This document shows, piece after piece, positions 33,660 to 44,604 of a stretch of 64,000 nucleotides of DNA (position 1 is its first letter; every line of letters begins with the position of its first letter). The stretch comes from Canna indica (Eukaryota > Streptophyta > Magnoliopsida > Zingiberales > Cannaceae): positions 28,252,501 through 28,316,500 of the forward strand of contig CP136890.1 of NCBI GenBank assembly GCA_034359265.1. Direction: 5' to 3'. The position numbers and the translations under genes were made by a program. Below the pieces are notes generated by a model. It did not search any database. It was not told where the DNA came from and saw only the letters and a list, made by a program, of their open reading frames with translations.

Positions 33660-34266
33660 AATGTCTAAGGTTTTGCTAAATCATATCTGACTCGTCGATG
33701 CGTACGTGAAACATATCAACTCGTCGGATGGATGATTATTTTCTAAATGTTTCAAGACAGTTCGAGTCCATATTGGACAATTTCGACACGAGTCCAAATT
33801 AGATGATTCCGGCGCGCGTTCGAAGTGGACGATTCCGGCGCGCGTCCGAAGTGGACGATTCCGGCACAATGCCGAAGTGGACAATTCCGAAATTAATCTA
33901 AACCCTAAAAATTAATCTAACAAATTAAACAATTAATCTAAATAATTAATTAACATATAAATAAAATATAAAAAATTATAAATCTACTCTTTCCGGTGCC
34001 GGAGTTCGGTCGACTCCGGTGCGGCGTACAGTGTCCGGCGTACAGTGTCCGGCGTAAAAATAGGGTTTCAGTCGGATTTCCCGCCGGCCGCAACGGGAAG
34101 AGACGACCGGGCGGCGATGAATACCTGAAATCGGCAGTCAAGGACGGACGGCAGCGTCAGCAACGGCAGTTCGGCGTTGTCGGAGTCGGCAGCGGCGGCG
34201 AGAGGCGGGAGGAGGAGGCGGCGACGACAACAGCGGGAGGAAGAAGGGTCGGGCGCAATCTGTGAC
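33660..34266. other. CACTA 5' non-coding region
   Basis: In sense (minus) orientation this precedes the transposase-associated frame. It contains repeated segments GTCCACTTCGGACGCGCGCC/GGAATCGTCC at 33797-33890 (three to four copies of about 30 bp, 'gaagtggacgattccggcgc') and a GC-rich block 34010-34260. No coding region is convincing. Confidence 0.6.
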
Positions 34267-34269
34267 CTT

Positions 34270-34520
34270 TATAAACTTATCAGCAATGACTCACTCGCCC
34301 GTTAGAAAGCCGTTGCTAATAAGTTATCATCAGCAATGGCTCACTTGTCTATTAGAAAGCCGTTGCTGATAATTAAAATCATCAGCAATGGCTCGCGTGT
34401 CCGTTAGAAAGCCGTTGCAGATACAACATATCTGCAACGACTTGAGCGGCCATAAGAATGCCGTTGCAAATAGCAACGGCTTGAGCGGCCGTTGCTGATA
34501 GCCGTTGCTGAAGACTCAAT
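34270..34520. repeat. CACTA subterminal repeats, right
   Basis: Three near-identical units of about 55-60 bp ('cagcaatggctcactcg.ccgttagaaagccgttgctgat', starting 34278, 34330 and 34381), followed by further GCCGTTGC/GCAACGGC words up to 34512. Confidence 0.9.
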
Positions 34521-34534
34521 TTCTAGTAGTGTAC

Positions 34535-35150
34535 CCTCAGCAAGATTGTAGTAAAACTCCCAGATAGGTAATTTGTAGTAAGGAGTAACAATCATGAAAG
34601 AGCAAGATAAATTCCTTATCTCAAGAATGTCCAGAACTGGTTTGCACATCAAAGAAAATTGTGCTAAAACTAGAGGTCTTTGTGAGATAATACCTCTTAA
34701 TTGAAGAGCCTTCCAAAGAGGGTAGAGATCATCAGAAAGTAATCCTTTGTGAAGCTTGCTGGTGATTATTTTCTTTTCAGTCTCCGTAGTAGATTTACAG
34801 GATTTGTTTCTTGACAGAAGTTGAGTTTGGATTCTTCTACAACTCAGTAGCATTCTCAGTAGTTTGATGGACAGCTTCCTCAGTAGACACTTGAAGTTCA
34901 ATCTTAGATTCAGGTACAGGAACAAAAACTGCTTTAGGAACTAGAGTAGTAGTTTCAACTGCTTTTGGTACAGTTATAACTGCGGCAGTCTCTGGTACAA
35001 AAGCAGAATCACCCTTAGGTATTGTATATACAATTTCAACTGGTTCTCCCATAGTTACAACTAGGGAAAATACTGGCAGAAGGACTTGGCACTGAGTCCT
35101 TTGAGACTGTTCCAGTGATAGGTGCATAATCTTGATCCTAGTCCTCCGCA
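34535..35150 (-). pseudogene. env-like ORF of element B, middle part
   Basis: Continues the env-like ORF on the other side of the CACTA insertion. On minus, 35127-34837 is Val/Pro/Thr-rich (VETTTLVPKAVFVPVPESK). After a shift, 34830-34535 reads KIITSKLHKGLLSDDLYPLW, LQLRGIISQRPLVLAQFSLM and PIWEFYYNLAEG. It ends upstream at the gypsy LTR fragment (35158). Confidence 0.55.
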
Positions 35151-35157
35151 GCAGAAT

Positions 35158-35811
35158 CTGTAGAGGGTAGAAGGGATTATAAAATTACCCCTCCCCCCCC
35201 TTTGGCATGCGGCTCCCTATTGGAGCTGCACAAGCCGCTTGGAAAGAGGAGCAGTCGAGCTGCCAAGCGCCCCTCTCCCCTCCCTTGGAGCCACCACCCT
35301 CAGTAGCCGAGCCACCAGAGCAGCCAGCCGCCGAGCCCTCTTCCTCTTCCCCCATATTCTTCCCCTTTCTTTGGAGGCCAAGCCGTCGGCTTGAAGCCTC
35401 GGAGCCGCCGCTCCTTTTCTTGGTTGGAGCCAAGCCGCCCCTTCTTGAGGAGCCAAGCTGCCGCACCTTGGAGGCCGGATTCAAAGGCCGCCACTTGGAA
35501 GTTCTTTCTATTTCTTCTTCCTAGTCATGTGAATGGTTTTACCCCTCTTTTTCTTGGGTTTCTCTCATGTTCTTGAGCCGATTTCAGCGTCTTGTTGTTC
35601 TTCTTATTTTCCATCGATTTGTGGGTCGTGATCGCCAAATTCTTGTGTTGATTTGTGGGAGGAGGGCCAAGACTTCCCCTTTGTGGCTCAACAACCCTCA
35701 AGGTGCCCTCAAGGTGTTCGATGAAATGCCTAACTGAAGGTTCTTTTTTATACTTAAGACCTATGCCTTTAGTTGCTTACCAATTTAGGTTCTTATATTG
35801 TTGAACCTCAA
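35158..35811 (+). mobile_element. Tekay-like LTR fragment (D1), left piece
   Basis: The same LTR family as 3657-6404 but in the opposite orientation: 'gggattataaaatt' TATA region, G/C tracts, then 'cctcaaggtgttcgatgaaatgcctaa' and 'ttgcttaccaatttaggttctta'. It stops abruptly near 35811, where minus-strand gypsy pol begins. The rest of this LTR appears at 42007-43506, so the two pieces look like one LTR split by a later insertion, with about 300 bp lost at the junction. The first part of the LTR is missing at the left edge. Confidence 0.8.
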
Positions 35812-36330
35812 GACGCCCTCCAAGTCAACACTGAACCCATTATCTGCATCTCCCCTCCCAGCCAGATCCTTAGTGAGAGCACAGAAAGCATCCTCCTCCT
35901 ACGCTGCTCGCAATATATCAACCAATATGGACTGCACCCTCAGGTGAGCCACCAGCGCACTAGAAGCTGACGCAGACAAGACTGCCCCGCCATCCAAACA
36001 CATGGCCAAATCCTGAGCCAACAGCCTCCTCCTGACTGCCAAATGTGCCAGATTATCCATCGACTTCATGCTCAAAGCATCAGCCACTACATTAGCCTTC
36101 CCCGGATGGTACATGATCAAGCAATCGTAATCCTTCAACAGCTCAAGCTATCTTCTCTGTCTCAGGTTTAACTCCTATTACGTGAGCAAATACTGGAGGC
36201 TCTTATAATTAGTGCATATCTCACAAGCTTCGCCATAAAGGTAGTGACGCCACAGCTTCAATGCAAACACCACTGCTGCTAGCTCAAGATCATGAGTTGG
36301 GTAATTCTTCTCATAAACTTTCAACTACCG
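35812..36330 (-). pseudogene. gypsy D2 ribonuclease H and post-RNase H segment
   Basis: Minus-strand gypsy RNase H. The start ([29 protein letters not shown]) lies at the end of the reverse transcriptase frame. This region continues with [30 protein letters not shown]. After several stops come DILRAA and GVLRF at about 35812, where the pol sequence ends before the integrase. Integrase and 3' LTR are missing, so D2 is a 3'-truncated copy. Confidence 0.88.
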
Positions 36331-37300
36331 AGAGGCATAAGCTATTACCCTACCATTCTGCATCAACACACACCCCAAGCAGACTCGGGAAGTATCACAA
36401 TAAACAACAAATCCTCCCGAGCCCGAGGGTACTACTAGGACTGGTGCCGACGTCAAGCGGTCCTTGAGCTTCAGAAAGCTCTCCTCGCACTTTCTGTTCC
36501 ATTCAAACTTGACCTTCTTTTGTGTCAGGGGGGTCAATGGCGATGCAATCCTGGAGAAATTGCCCACAAACTTTCTGTAATAACCTGCCAACCTCAGGAA
36601 ACTGCATATCTCAGTGACATTAGTTGGCCTCTTCCAATTCTGAACAACTTCTATCTTTGTGGGGTCCACATTTACCCCTTCCCTGGACACCACATGACTA
36701 AGGAATCCAACACTCTCCAACCAAAAGTCACACTTGGAGAATTTGGCATACAATCTGTGCTCCCCGAGTGTTTCCAAAACTACCCTCAAGTGGAATAAAT
36801 CAAGATATCATCAATAAACATAACTACAAATTTATCCAAGAATACCTTGAACACTTGGTTCATCAGATCCATAAATGTCGCAGGTGCATTAGTTAGCCCG
36901 AAGAACATTACCAAGAACTCAAAGTGCCCATACCTCGACTTGAAAGCAGTCTTAGGGACGACACTATCTCGGATCCTCAACTGATGATACACCTGATGAT
37001 ACCTTGACCGTGGGTCAATCTTAGAGAACCATTGAGCCCCCTGAAGCTGATCAAATAAATCATCAATCCTGGGCAGCGGGTACCGATTCTTCACTGTTAC
37101 CTTATTAAGCTGTCGGTAATCAATGCACATCCGCATGGACTCATCCTTCTTTTTCACAAAGAGCACTGGAGCACCCCTAGGCAAAACATTTGGGCGAATG
37201 AAACCCAACTCAAGCAGCTCCTGCAACTAGGGCTTCAACTCCCTCAACTCAGCTGGTGCCATCTGATACGGTGGAACGGAAATCGGCTTCACCCTTGGCT
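36325..37300 (-). pseudogene. gypsy D2 reverse transcriptase (Tekay/Del-like)
   Basis: Minus-strand Ty3/gypsy reverse transcriptase: [76 protein letters not shown] and the catalytic FIDDILIYS. After a stop at 36786 come [16 protein letters not shown] and [13 protein letters not shown]. The word choice is that of the Tekay/Del chromovirus branch, which also fits the 2.7-kb LTR. Confidence 0.93.
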
Positions 37301-37523
37301 ACAAGTCAATGTAGAACTCAATCTCTCTTTCTGGAGGCAACCCTGGCAACTCCTCTGGGAACACATCAGAGAACCCGCATACCACAGACGTCCCATCGGT
37401 GTCCTTATCCGCACCTCCATCCCCCTCTGTCACAGACACAAAGGCCAAGAAGGACTAGCAACCGCCCTTAAGAGCTGAAATCACCATCAACGGCTCTCCC
37501 GTTCCCTCACCCTAGAAGGTAAA

Positions 37524-37971
37524 TTAGGGCAACCCGGGCTTACTGAAGGTCACAGTCTTAGCCCTGCAATTCATTGAGGCAAAATGATCCGCCAACCAGT
37601 CCATATCCAAAATTACATCAAGCATCAACATCGGTAGGAGTGTCAAGTCGGCTATCAACACATGCCCACAAATGATAACCTCGCAGCCCCGAAGGACAAT
37701 CTTTGCCATCACAGATATGCCCGTAGGCATAGACACTACAAGAGGTAAATCAAGCACAGAAGGTATCCCTGACAACTTAGCAGCAAACAAAGTGGACACA
37801 AACAAGTGCGTAGCACCTGGATCAAATAAGACAAATGCAACGGCATACCCAACAACAATATTACCCGACACCACTGCCCTAGATGCCTCAGCGCCCTCTT
37901 GATTCATAGCAAACACCCATGCAGCGAGCCTCAGCCTCCCTCAGTCTGACCCCTCTAAGCTACGGAACCCA
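37524..37971 (-). pseudogene. gypsy D2 aspartic protease region
   Basis: On minus, AFVLFDPGATHLFVST carries the retroviral-type protease signature in altered form (usual LFDSGATHSFVS; here Ser to Pro next to the catalytic Asp). It continues with VIICGHVLIADLTLLPMLML and DVILDMDWLADHFASMNC. It lies between gag and reverse transcriptase, as in gypsy elements. Confidence 0.88.
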
Positions 37972-39110
37972 CTAACATCGGTGTCTTTCCTCTAGTCTGA
38001 TTAGGCTGCTAACTGCCCTTGTTAGGACAATCCTTTTTGTAATGCCCAGTCTGCCCATAACTGAAACATACCTCGAACGTCCCCAGCAAGCCCCCCAGTA
38101 TCTCCTGTGACATCGGTTACACTGTTGTGGCCCAGATCTCTGCTGCGAATCTCTAGATGATGCCCCTGGTCCTGAACCCACGTGGCATATGGAACTGTTA
38201 TGACCTCCACCCTGCAGTGGATCTGGTGTCCTGAAAGTCCCATCTGAGTGAGCTGGGCAACCCCCCGAAGGCTGGGGCTGAAACTTTTTCTTATAGGGAC
38301 CATCATGCCTGTTTGTCGGTACCAATGCCTCCTTTCGGAGTGCCTCATCTACAACCCGAGCAAAGGAAGTGTCCTCTGTGCAATGGATAAGTCTGGCGAT
38401 CTACGACTTCAACCCCTCAACAAACCTCTTGACCCTGGCAGTCTCTATGGCTATCAAGGTGGGATGGTACTTCGAGAGCCGAGTGAACTCCATCTCATAA
38501 TCTGACACCGACATACTGCCCGTTTGACGCAGTAGCTCAAACTCTTTCGCCCGCCTATCCTGGATGCTCATCGACAAGTACTTCTCTACCAAAGCAGCTC
38601 TAAACTCCTCCCAAGTAGGGGGTGGTGCTTCTACTACTTTGTGGTTCCTCCAGGTGTGAAGCCAATCCTTGGCTGGACCTCTCAACTATAACCCGATCAA
38701 TCGAGCAGTCGTCTCAGAAGAACAACCAAGCTCCTTGGACAGCTCTTAGCAATCTCCCAAGAAACTGGTGACCTCAACCCGTTGATCTGTTCTTGTATAC
38801 TCTGGTGGCCTGAATGTAACAAAGTCTACATATGAAAGTGCTCTGGGGGCTCTGACCACCGATGCTATTGGCTGGATCACCTCTGGTGCTATGGGTACTG
38901 TCGGTACTAGTTGTGGCTGCTGCCTCAGCTCATGCTCCCTGCGGAGCGCCTCAGTCAACTTAGCCATGGGGGCCTGCAACCGAACAATCATGGGATCCTA
39001 TCCCACATCCTCTCGGGCCTGCGGTGGTCTCCCACGACCCCAGCCTCGGCGCTCAATAGAGTTGCTACCACTACCGCTCCTTGCGGCATCAAAGGCCTCC
39101 ATCAATCTGG
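37972..39110 (-). pseudogene. gypsy D2 gag with zinc knuckle
   Basis: Minus-strand gag. An N-terminal stretch is at 38991-38746. The retrotransposon gag domain is at 38685-38401: WLHTWRNHKV, PPTWEEFRAALVEKYL, REKEFELLRQ-type spacing, MSVSDYEMEFTRLSKYHP, KRFVEGL. A degenerate zinc knuckle near 38140-38010 is split over two frames (QCNRCHRRYWGAC; CFQLWADWALQKG-type). Several stops and shifts are present. Confidence 0.88.
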
Positions 39111-39300
39111 AATCACTAGAAAGAAAATATCAAAATTTAGACAATTTAATTCACCCTATATCGTTAAGTAAATAAACCACAAGTCGCGCTGAGGTGCGAA
39201 CTTAGCCCATTGATCTCATAACATACCCCTACCGTATACTGACACACTAGCAATGCCCTATACAATGACAACTCTAGGTCGTAGTCAGACCAAACCACAA

Positions 39301-39312
39301 GCTCTAATACCA
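39301..39312 (-). promoter_or_regulatory. primer-binding site of gypsy D2
   Basis: On minus it reads TGGTATTAGAGC, matching the initiator tRNA-Met complement TGGTATCAGAGC at 11 of 12 positions. It starts 3 nt after the LTR end (GGGTGTGACA at 39316). It fixes the element's orientation as minus. Confidence 0.92.
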
Positions 39313-39315
39313 CAT

Positions 39316-42006
39316 TGTCACACCCCAACTCAGGGTCACGTGACTGGCCAGGGTATACGTGTCTATACCCCGCATCCTAAACCATGCATATGCCAACTCA
39401 TGAGAATAAATAATAGCAGAAAGAAATAAACAAGTTTTTATTTCAACTAGAAATCAAACCAGAGTTCATCATAAACAAGTTTTAGTAAATGAACGAAATG
39501 CAGAAATAATACATAAATTCCAACAGACCAAATACAATAAGATCTAAATAAAATGACATAAATGCCCTCAAGGGCTACAACTCTAAAAACCAACAAAAAT
39601 GCATGACACACTACCAAAAGACTTGACTACGACCCTAATTCGGACTGCTATGAGATCATGTGGCTCCTCTGCCCTCCAGCTGCGCCAAGTGCTCCAGCCC
39701 ACCTCATCGGTCAGACTCTGCAAAACAAAACAAGCAGGAAAATGTCACAAGAGAGTGACCAGCTAACAGGCCATCCGGCTACCACCTGCCCGAAGGCAGC
39801 CAACACCCAAACAGTGAAGAACAATAGGCCCAAGCCTACCATGCCCTAAGGCAATAATACATACTATGATAATCGGGAAGACCCTCCGAATTTATCCTAC
39901 TATAAAGAAACTCGAGAGCAATCGGGAAGGCCCTCCGAACTTGCTCCACGAGACGCGTACGGATAATCGTGATTCATCCATCCGAAATTGCCCCTTTAAG
40001 ATATCACAGGAGTAATCAGGTAGGCCCTCCAAACTTACTTCTCTAAGATATCACAAGACTAATCAGGTAGGCCCTCCGAACTTAGTCCTTAAAAACCACA
40101 TTGGGGATAATCGGGTATGCCTTTTGAACTTATCCCACGAAGCCAAACCAGAACAATCAGGAAGACCCTCCGAACTTGTTCCACGATTTCGGAATTAGTC
40201 ATCCAACCTCTCAGGTTTAGCCCGCAATTCGGCTCCTCAACAAGCCTCTCCGCCATTCATAAAGATATGACGCACCATTACCTAAGTCAAGTCTCACCTA
40301 TGGTGTCTTAGGGGTGTTCCTATTGGAAAGCGTCTCAACACTCCAATACCCGACCCCAACTCCTAGACCTGTAATGTCATAAACTCGTGTGGTTTTATTT
40401 CATGCATAAACTTTACTTGTTGGTTCATAACAAATTATGCTGACCCTTTTGCCCAATTTTAATTATGCAATTAAAATTTAGTCCACCAAGATTAGGGTAC
40501 ATTTTGTTTAGGGTTTTGTTTTAGCTTACTGTTCTACCCGAAACTGATGTATCTAATCCGAATTTGATCTCCTGAGTATGTCCTATATTTCCAAACTATG
40601 TTTTCTGGTCGAAACGATATGTTACATGACTATGTTCAGTGAGCTATTCTCATATCAACAGATAAATCAAAATCAGCATAGATTAAACAAAACAGCAAAC
40701 AATTCCAGCAAGTTTGAGTTTTCAGCATAACATGGAAATAAATTCGAAATTTACGGAATATAGATCCTAAATTTCCCTCATCATAGATTTATATCAACAA
40801 GTTCTTCATACATAACAACTTCATAATTTGCGAAGCAAGATCTAACATGCATCAACATCTTCTTTAAGCAAGAACCAAGCTTTATGATCAATAAACCCTC
40901 ACAAGAACATACTTGACATCAAGATCAAAACCTCATCTTTTATAAAACATAATTTCTATTCATAATCATAGATTATTTAATAAGCATACATTAACATGTG
41001 AATACATAAATTGACAAGCAAATCATGGCATGGATCTCAAGATTTCACAAGACTCATCTCTTAGGCATTTTATTGAACACCTAGAGGGCACCCTTGCTTT
41101 TCCCTTGGCCGAGCACCCCTAGGGTAAACCTGGGGCTGCTGAGCCACAAAGGAGGAATCCCGGGCCCTCCTCACACAAGTCGGCACAAGAAATGGCGATC
41201 AAAACTCACAATCCGGTGAAATTCTCAAGAAATAAGAAGATGCCCAAATTGGCTCAAGATCACGAGAGAACCCGGAAAAGGAGAGGTAAACCACTCACCT
41301 AAATAGGAAGGATGATTAAAGAAAAAATCCCGAACAAAGGCCCTCGAATCAGGTTTCAAAAGATGGTGGCTCGACTCAAAAAGGGGAAGAGAGGGGGCGG
41401 CGGCTCACCTCAAGCCCCCGGCTTGAGGAGAGGAAAGGGGGAAGAGATTGAGAGGGGCTGGCTGGTGGCTGGCTAGCTCCTCTCAGCTCGGCCCCAAGGA
41501 AGGAAGAGGGGAAGGAGATGGGAAGGGCTCGGCGGCTGGGCTTGAGGGCAGCAGCTTGCAAGAGAGAGAAGAAGGGGGGGCAACTGGCGGCACCTGCAGT
41601 TGGCGGCTGCTCCTCTCTTCTATTGCTTGTGTGGCTCCAAATAGGGAGCCACAAGCCAAGGGGAGGGGGTTTTATACTCCCTCCTCAACCCTAACCCTTC
41701 TAAATCCTTTATCCAATCCGCATCCGCCTCAACTCGAATCCAAACCCGCTAACTTAAATTAACTTAATTAATCCTATTTTTCATATAGCCATCCAATACA
41801 TGCACACCCATCATGCATACACAACATAAAAATTAAATAAATTAATCTAAACAAGCAAAATTACATAACTCATATTCTTACTTATCCAAGATCGCAAACT
41901 CGCACCGAACCACGAGTCGACTCGGCTCAACCTCGAACTAGTCTGCTAGGCTAGCAAACACAACCATAAAGGAAAAGAATATAATTAAAATATCAAGGAT
42001 ATTACA
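39316..42006 (-). mobile_element. 5' LTR of gypsy D2 (Tekay/Del-like)
   Basis: A 2691-bp LTR, TGTCACACCC at the plus-left end and AAGGATATTACA at the right. It is collinear with 3657-6404 (hairpin-type repeats at about 39870-40190, purine-rich block 41370-41640, TATA near 41667). This copy is attached to a primer site and gag-pol, which identifies the whole LTR family. On its right it abuts the reversed LTR piece 42007-43506 without an identifiable duplication. Confidence 0.9.
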
Positions 42007-43506
42007 ATTTCCTTGATGTGCTGGAAATTTAGTTTTGCTGAAACTATATGCTTAATTGTTGATTTGGGGCTAATTTTGAAATCCATGTTGTGGTGTGTAT
42101 AGTTTACTGAACATAATCGTGCAACCTAAAATTTTGACCAGAAAACATAGTATGGACCCATAGGACATACTTTGGAGGTCAGATTCGACTTGGATGCATC
42201 ATTTTTGGGCTCAACAGTAAACTAAAAACAAAACATTAATCTTGGCAAATGGAAATCTTAATTGAGTAATTAAAATTCAAGGGGCAGCATAATCTATTAA
42301 GAGCCAACAAAATAAGTTATATGCATGAAATAAAACCTCTTGGGTTTATGATGTTTGGGTCTAGAAGTTGGGATCGGGTATTGGGTGTTGTAGCATTCCC
42401 AATAAAGACATCCCTAAGACACCGTTTGAGACACTTGACTTAGATCATATTGTGCCATATTTTTATGAATGACGAAGAGGCTCGACTAGGAGCCGAATTG
42501 CGGGCTTGGCCCGGAAGGTTGGATGGTTAATTCCCAACCTGTGTTTTAAAGGAATAAGTTCGGATGAGCAAATCCCGATTATTCCTACGTTATCTCTTTA
42601 GAACAAGTTTGGATGGGCAAATACCGATTGTTCCCGAGTTTCTTTTAAAGGAATAAGTTCAGACAGGCAAATCCTGATTATTCTTGTGATTTCTTTAAGG
42701 GACAAGTTTGGATGGGCAAATTCCGATTGTTCATACGCGTCTCGTGGAGCAAGTTCAAATGGGCAAATTCCGATTGCTCCCGAGTTTCTTTATTATAGGA
42801 TAAGCTCGGATGGGCCAATCCCGATTATCCTAGTAACCCTTGAGCATGAATTATTGCCTCAGGGTACGGTAGGCTGAGGCCTGTTGCACTTCACTGCTAG
42901 AGTGTTGAATGCCTTCGGGCTTGTGGTGGCCAGATGGCCTGATAGCTAGTCACTCCCTTGTGACTTTTTTCCTATTTGAGATATGTGTTTTATCATATGT
43001 TATATCTCTGTGTTTGATTTCTCGTGGGGGTTGGTAGAATAGCTCACTGAGTTCTTAGAACTCACCCGTTGTCATTTTTGTTTCTTTTGCAGAGCTTGAT
43101 CGGTGAGGTGGGCTGGAGCACTTGGCGCGGTTGGAGGGCAGAGGAGCCACATTGATCTCATAGCAGTCCTAGTTAGCGGTCGTTGTCGAGTCTTTGGTAG
43201 TTTATCATGCACCCATGTTTTAGTATTTTGGAGTTGTAGTCCCTTGAGGACATTCATGTCTTTTATTTCAGATTTTCATTTGTAAACGAACCATTGAACG
43301 TTGATTTATTATTTCCGCAGTTTACTATTTTGCTAAACTTGTCTCTAATGAAATCTGATTTGGTTTTCCTTTTCATTGAAAATAAAACTCATTACATTCT
43401 TTCCGCTATGTTTTTTTATCATGAATTGGCATGTGTATGGGTTAGGCTGCGGGGTATAGGCACGTATACCCTGGTCGGTCATGTGACCCTGAGTTGGGAC
43501 GTGACA
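42007..43506 (+). mobile_element. Tekay-like LTR fragment (D1), right piece
   Basis: The same LTR family in plus-sense orientation. It starts inside the LTR ('gctggaaatttagttttgctgaaac') and continues through the hairpin-type repeats (42545-42840) and 'gagttcttagaactcacc' to the end GGGACGTGACA at 43506. With 35158-35811 it reconstructs most of one LTR interrupted by D2. The target duplication is not recoverable because the other end is truncated. Confidence 0.82.
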
Positions 43507-44160
43507 ACACTGGAGTTTAAACTAGAATGATATCATCAAGTTTGGCAGTTATAAGTGGTTCAACATGATCAGTTGCCTCAGACGAGGTTTATACATCATC
43601 ACAATACTCCCCCTCAGGAACTAAAACCCTAGGTGGGGAATTATGAGAGATAGATGATATACCTTGGCTGCTCCTTCATGGAGGATGATCGGCAGGGCGC
43701 CTTCTACGTTTGTCCCTCATTTTTTGACCCTGAGAGGGAAGAGGAGAAGATTCTTCAAGAGGCTTTAGATTTAAGGCGATTCACCCCTTTCTTCAGGATT
43801 TAATGATGACATGCCTTTATCCGGAGCAGAAGTAGCTTTCTTGTAAATAATTCTCGTAAACTCTTTTTGCTGCGGACTCTAGGAAGACTTGGCTGGCTCT
43901 ATTTGTAGAAAGAAGATGCATAATAGAAGTGAAGTAGAGGAGCAGTCAAGAGAGCAGTTACAACTTCAAACCTTGAATGAAGGGGATTACTACTCCAAGT
44001 CTTAAAAGAGGAGGTTACCAATTCATGCCTTGATTGAGGATTTAATGCTTCGATCCCTGGATGTGCAAAATTAATGGAGAGAGAGAGAAAGCATTTATAA
44101 CAAAAAGGGGATTATACTTTCTTCTTTAAATAAAAACCTCCTTTTCTCTCTCTCTTTTTT
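43507..44160 (-). pseudogene. env-like ORF of element B, N-terminal part
   Basis: On minus this continues the element B region into the D1 insertion point: fragments such as SISHNSPPRVLVPEGEYCDD (about 43650-43590) and a basic/acidic stretch upstream. By position it is the start of the env-like ORF. The similarity is not strong enough to name a domain. Confidence 0.4.
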
Positions 44161-44164
44161 TTAA

Positions 44165-44300
44165 ACATATCACAAAATTTGACAACCCCAGAGCGGATCT
44201 CAATTGCTCAAAACTCCCTCCACCAAAGGTCTTTATGAAGATGTCTGCCACTTGTCGATCTGAAGAAATATACTCAATTATAGCTATTTCAGATTCAGGT
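44165..44300 (-). pseudogene. copia RNase H tail fused to gag remnant (element B)
   Basis: On minus: IAIIEYISSDRQVADIFIKT, FGGGSFEQLRSALGL. This is the C-terminal end of a copia RNase H (usual pattern 'VEY..TD.QLADIFTK.L....F..LR..LG'). It is followed by the env-like region. Gag N-terminal sequence lies only about 40 bp upstream, so nearly all of gag-pol has been deleted. Confidence 0.75.
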
Positions 44301-44309
44301 GTGGCAATT

Positions 44310-44540
44310 TCAACTGCATATGAGTTTTCTAGAGCCTTGTCATAATTTCTGTTGGCTTGCGCTCAGTCCCATCTATTGTTGGAGGAATATAGCCAACTTC
44401 TATAGAGTCCCAGCAACAATCATCCAAAGATTTGATGAAAGCACTCATTCTAGCCTTTCAATATGCATAGTTTGTTCCGATAAGTAAAGGTGGTACATTG
44501 GCAAAATTTCCCATAGGCATACATTTCATCTTGAGCCTGA
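44310..44540 (-). pseudogene. copia gag N-terminal remnant (element B)
   Basis: On minus after the primer site: PPLLIGTNYAY, then (after an in-frame TGA where copia gag normally has Trp) KARMSAFIKSLDDCCWDSIE. This matches the start of copia gag ('PPLLDGTNYAYWK.RM.AFLKS'). It breaks off near 44335 and is joined to the RNase H tail. Confidence 0.75.
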
Positions 44541-44591
44541 AAGAAAAGAGACACACCAAGGATCTTGTGTAGGTAAAGGTTAGCACAACCA

Positions 44592-44602
44592 CTCTGATAC
44601 CA
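44592..44602 (-). promoter_or_regulatory. primer-binding site of element B
   Basis: On minus TGGTATCAGAG, a perfect initiator tRNA-Met complement, 2 nt inside the 5' LTR end (TTGTCA). Confidence 0.92.
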
Positions 44603-44604
44603 AT

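Larger units (their letters stand above)
31097..34531 (-). mobile_element. CACTA (En/Spm) transposon, internally deleted, target duplication TAC
   Basis: Left end CACTACTAGAAAAATGGG; right end, read on the other strand, CACTACTAGAAATTGAGTC. The 3-bp duplication TAC lies at 31094-31096 and 34532-34534. Both ends carry subterminal arrays of the GCAACGGC/GCCGTTGC type. The coding content on minus is a transposase-associated domain and a TNPA-like gene; the DDE transposase itself is absent. It interrupts the env-like ORF of element B. Confidence 0.94.
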
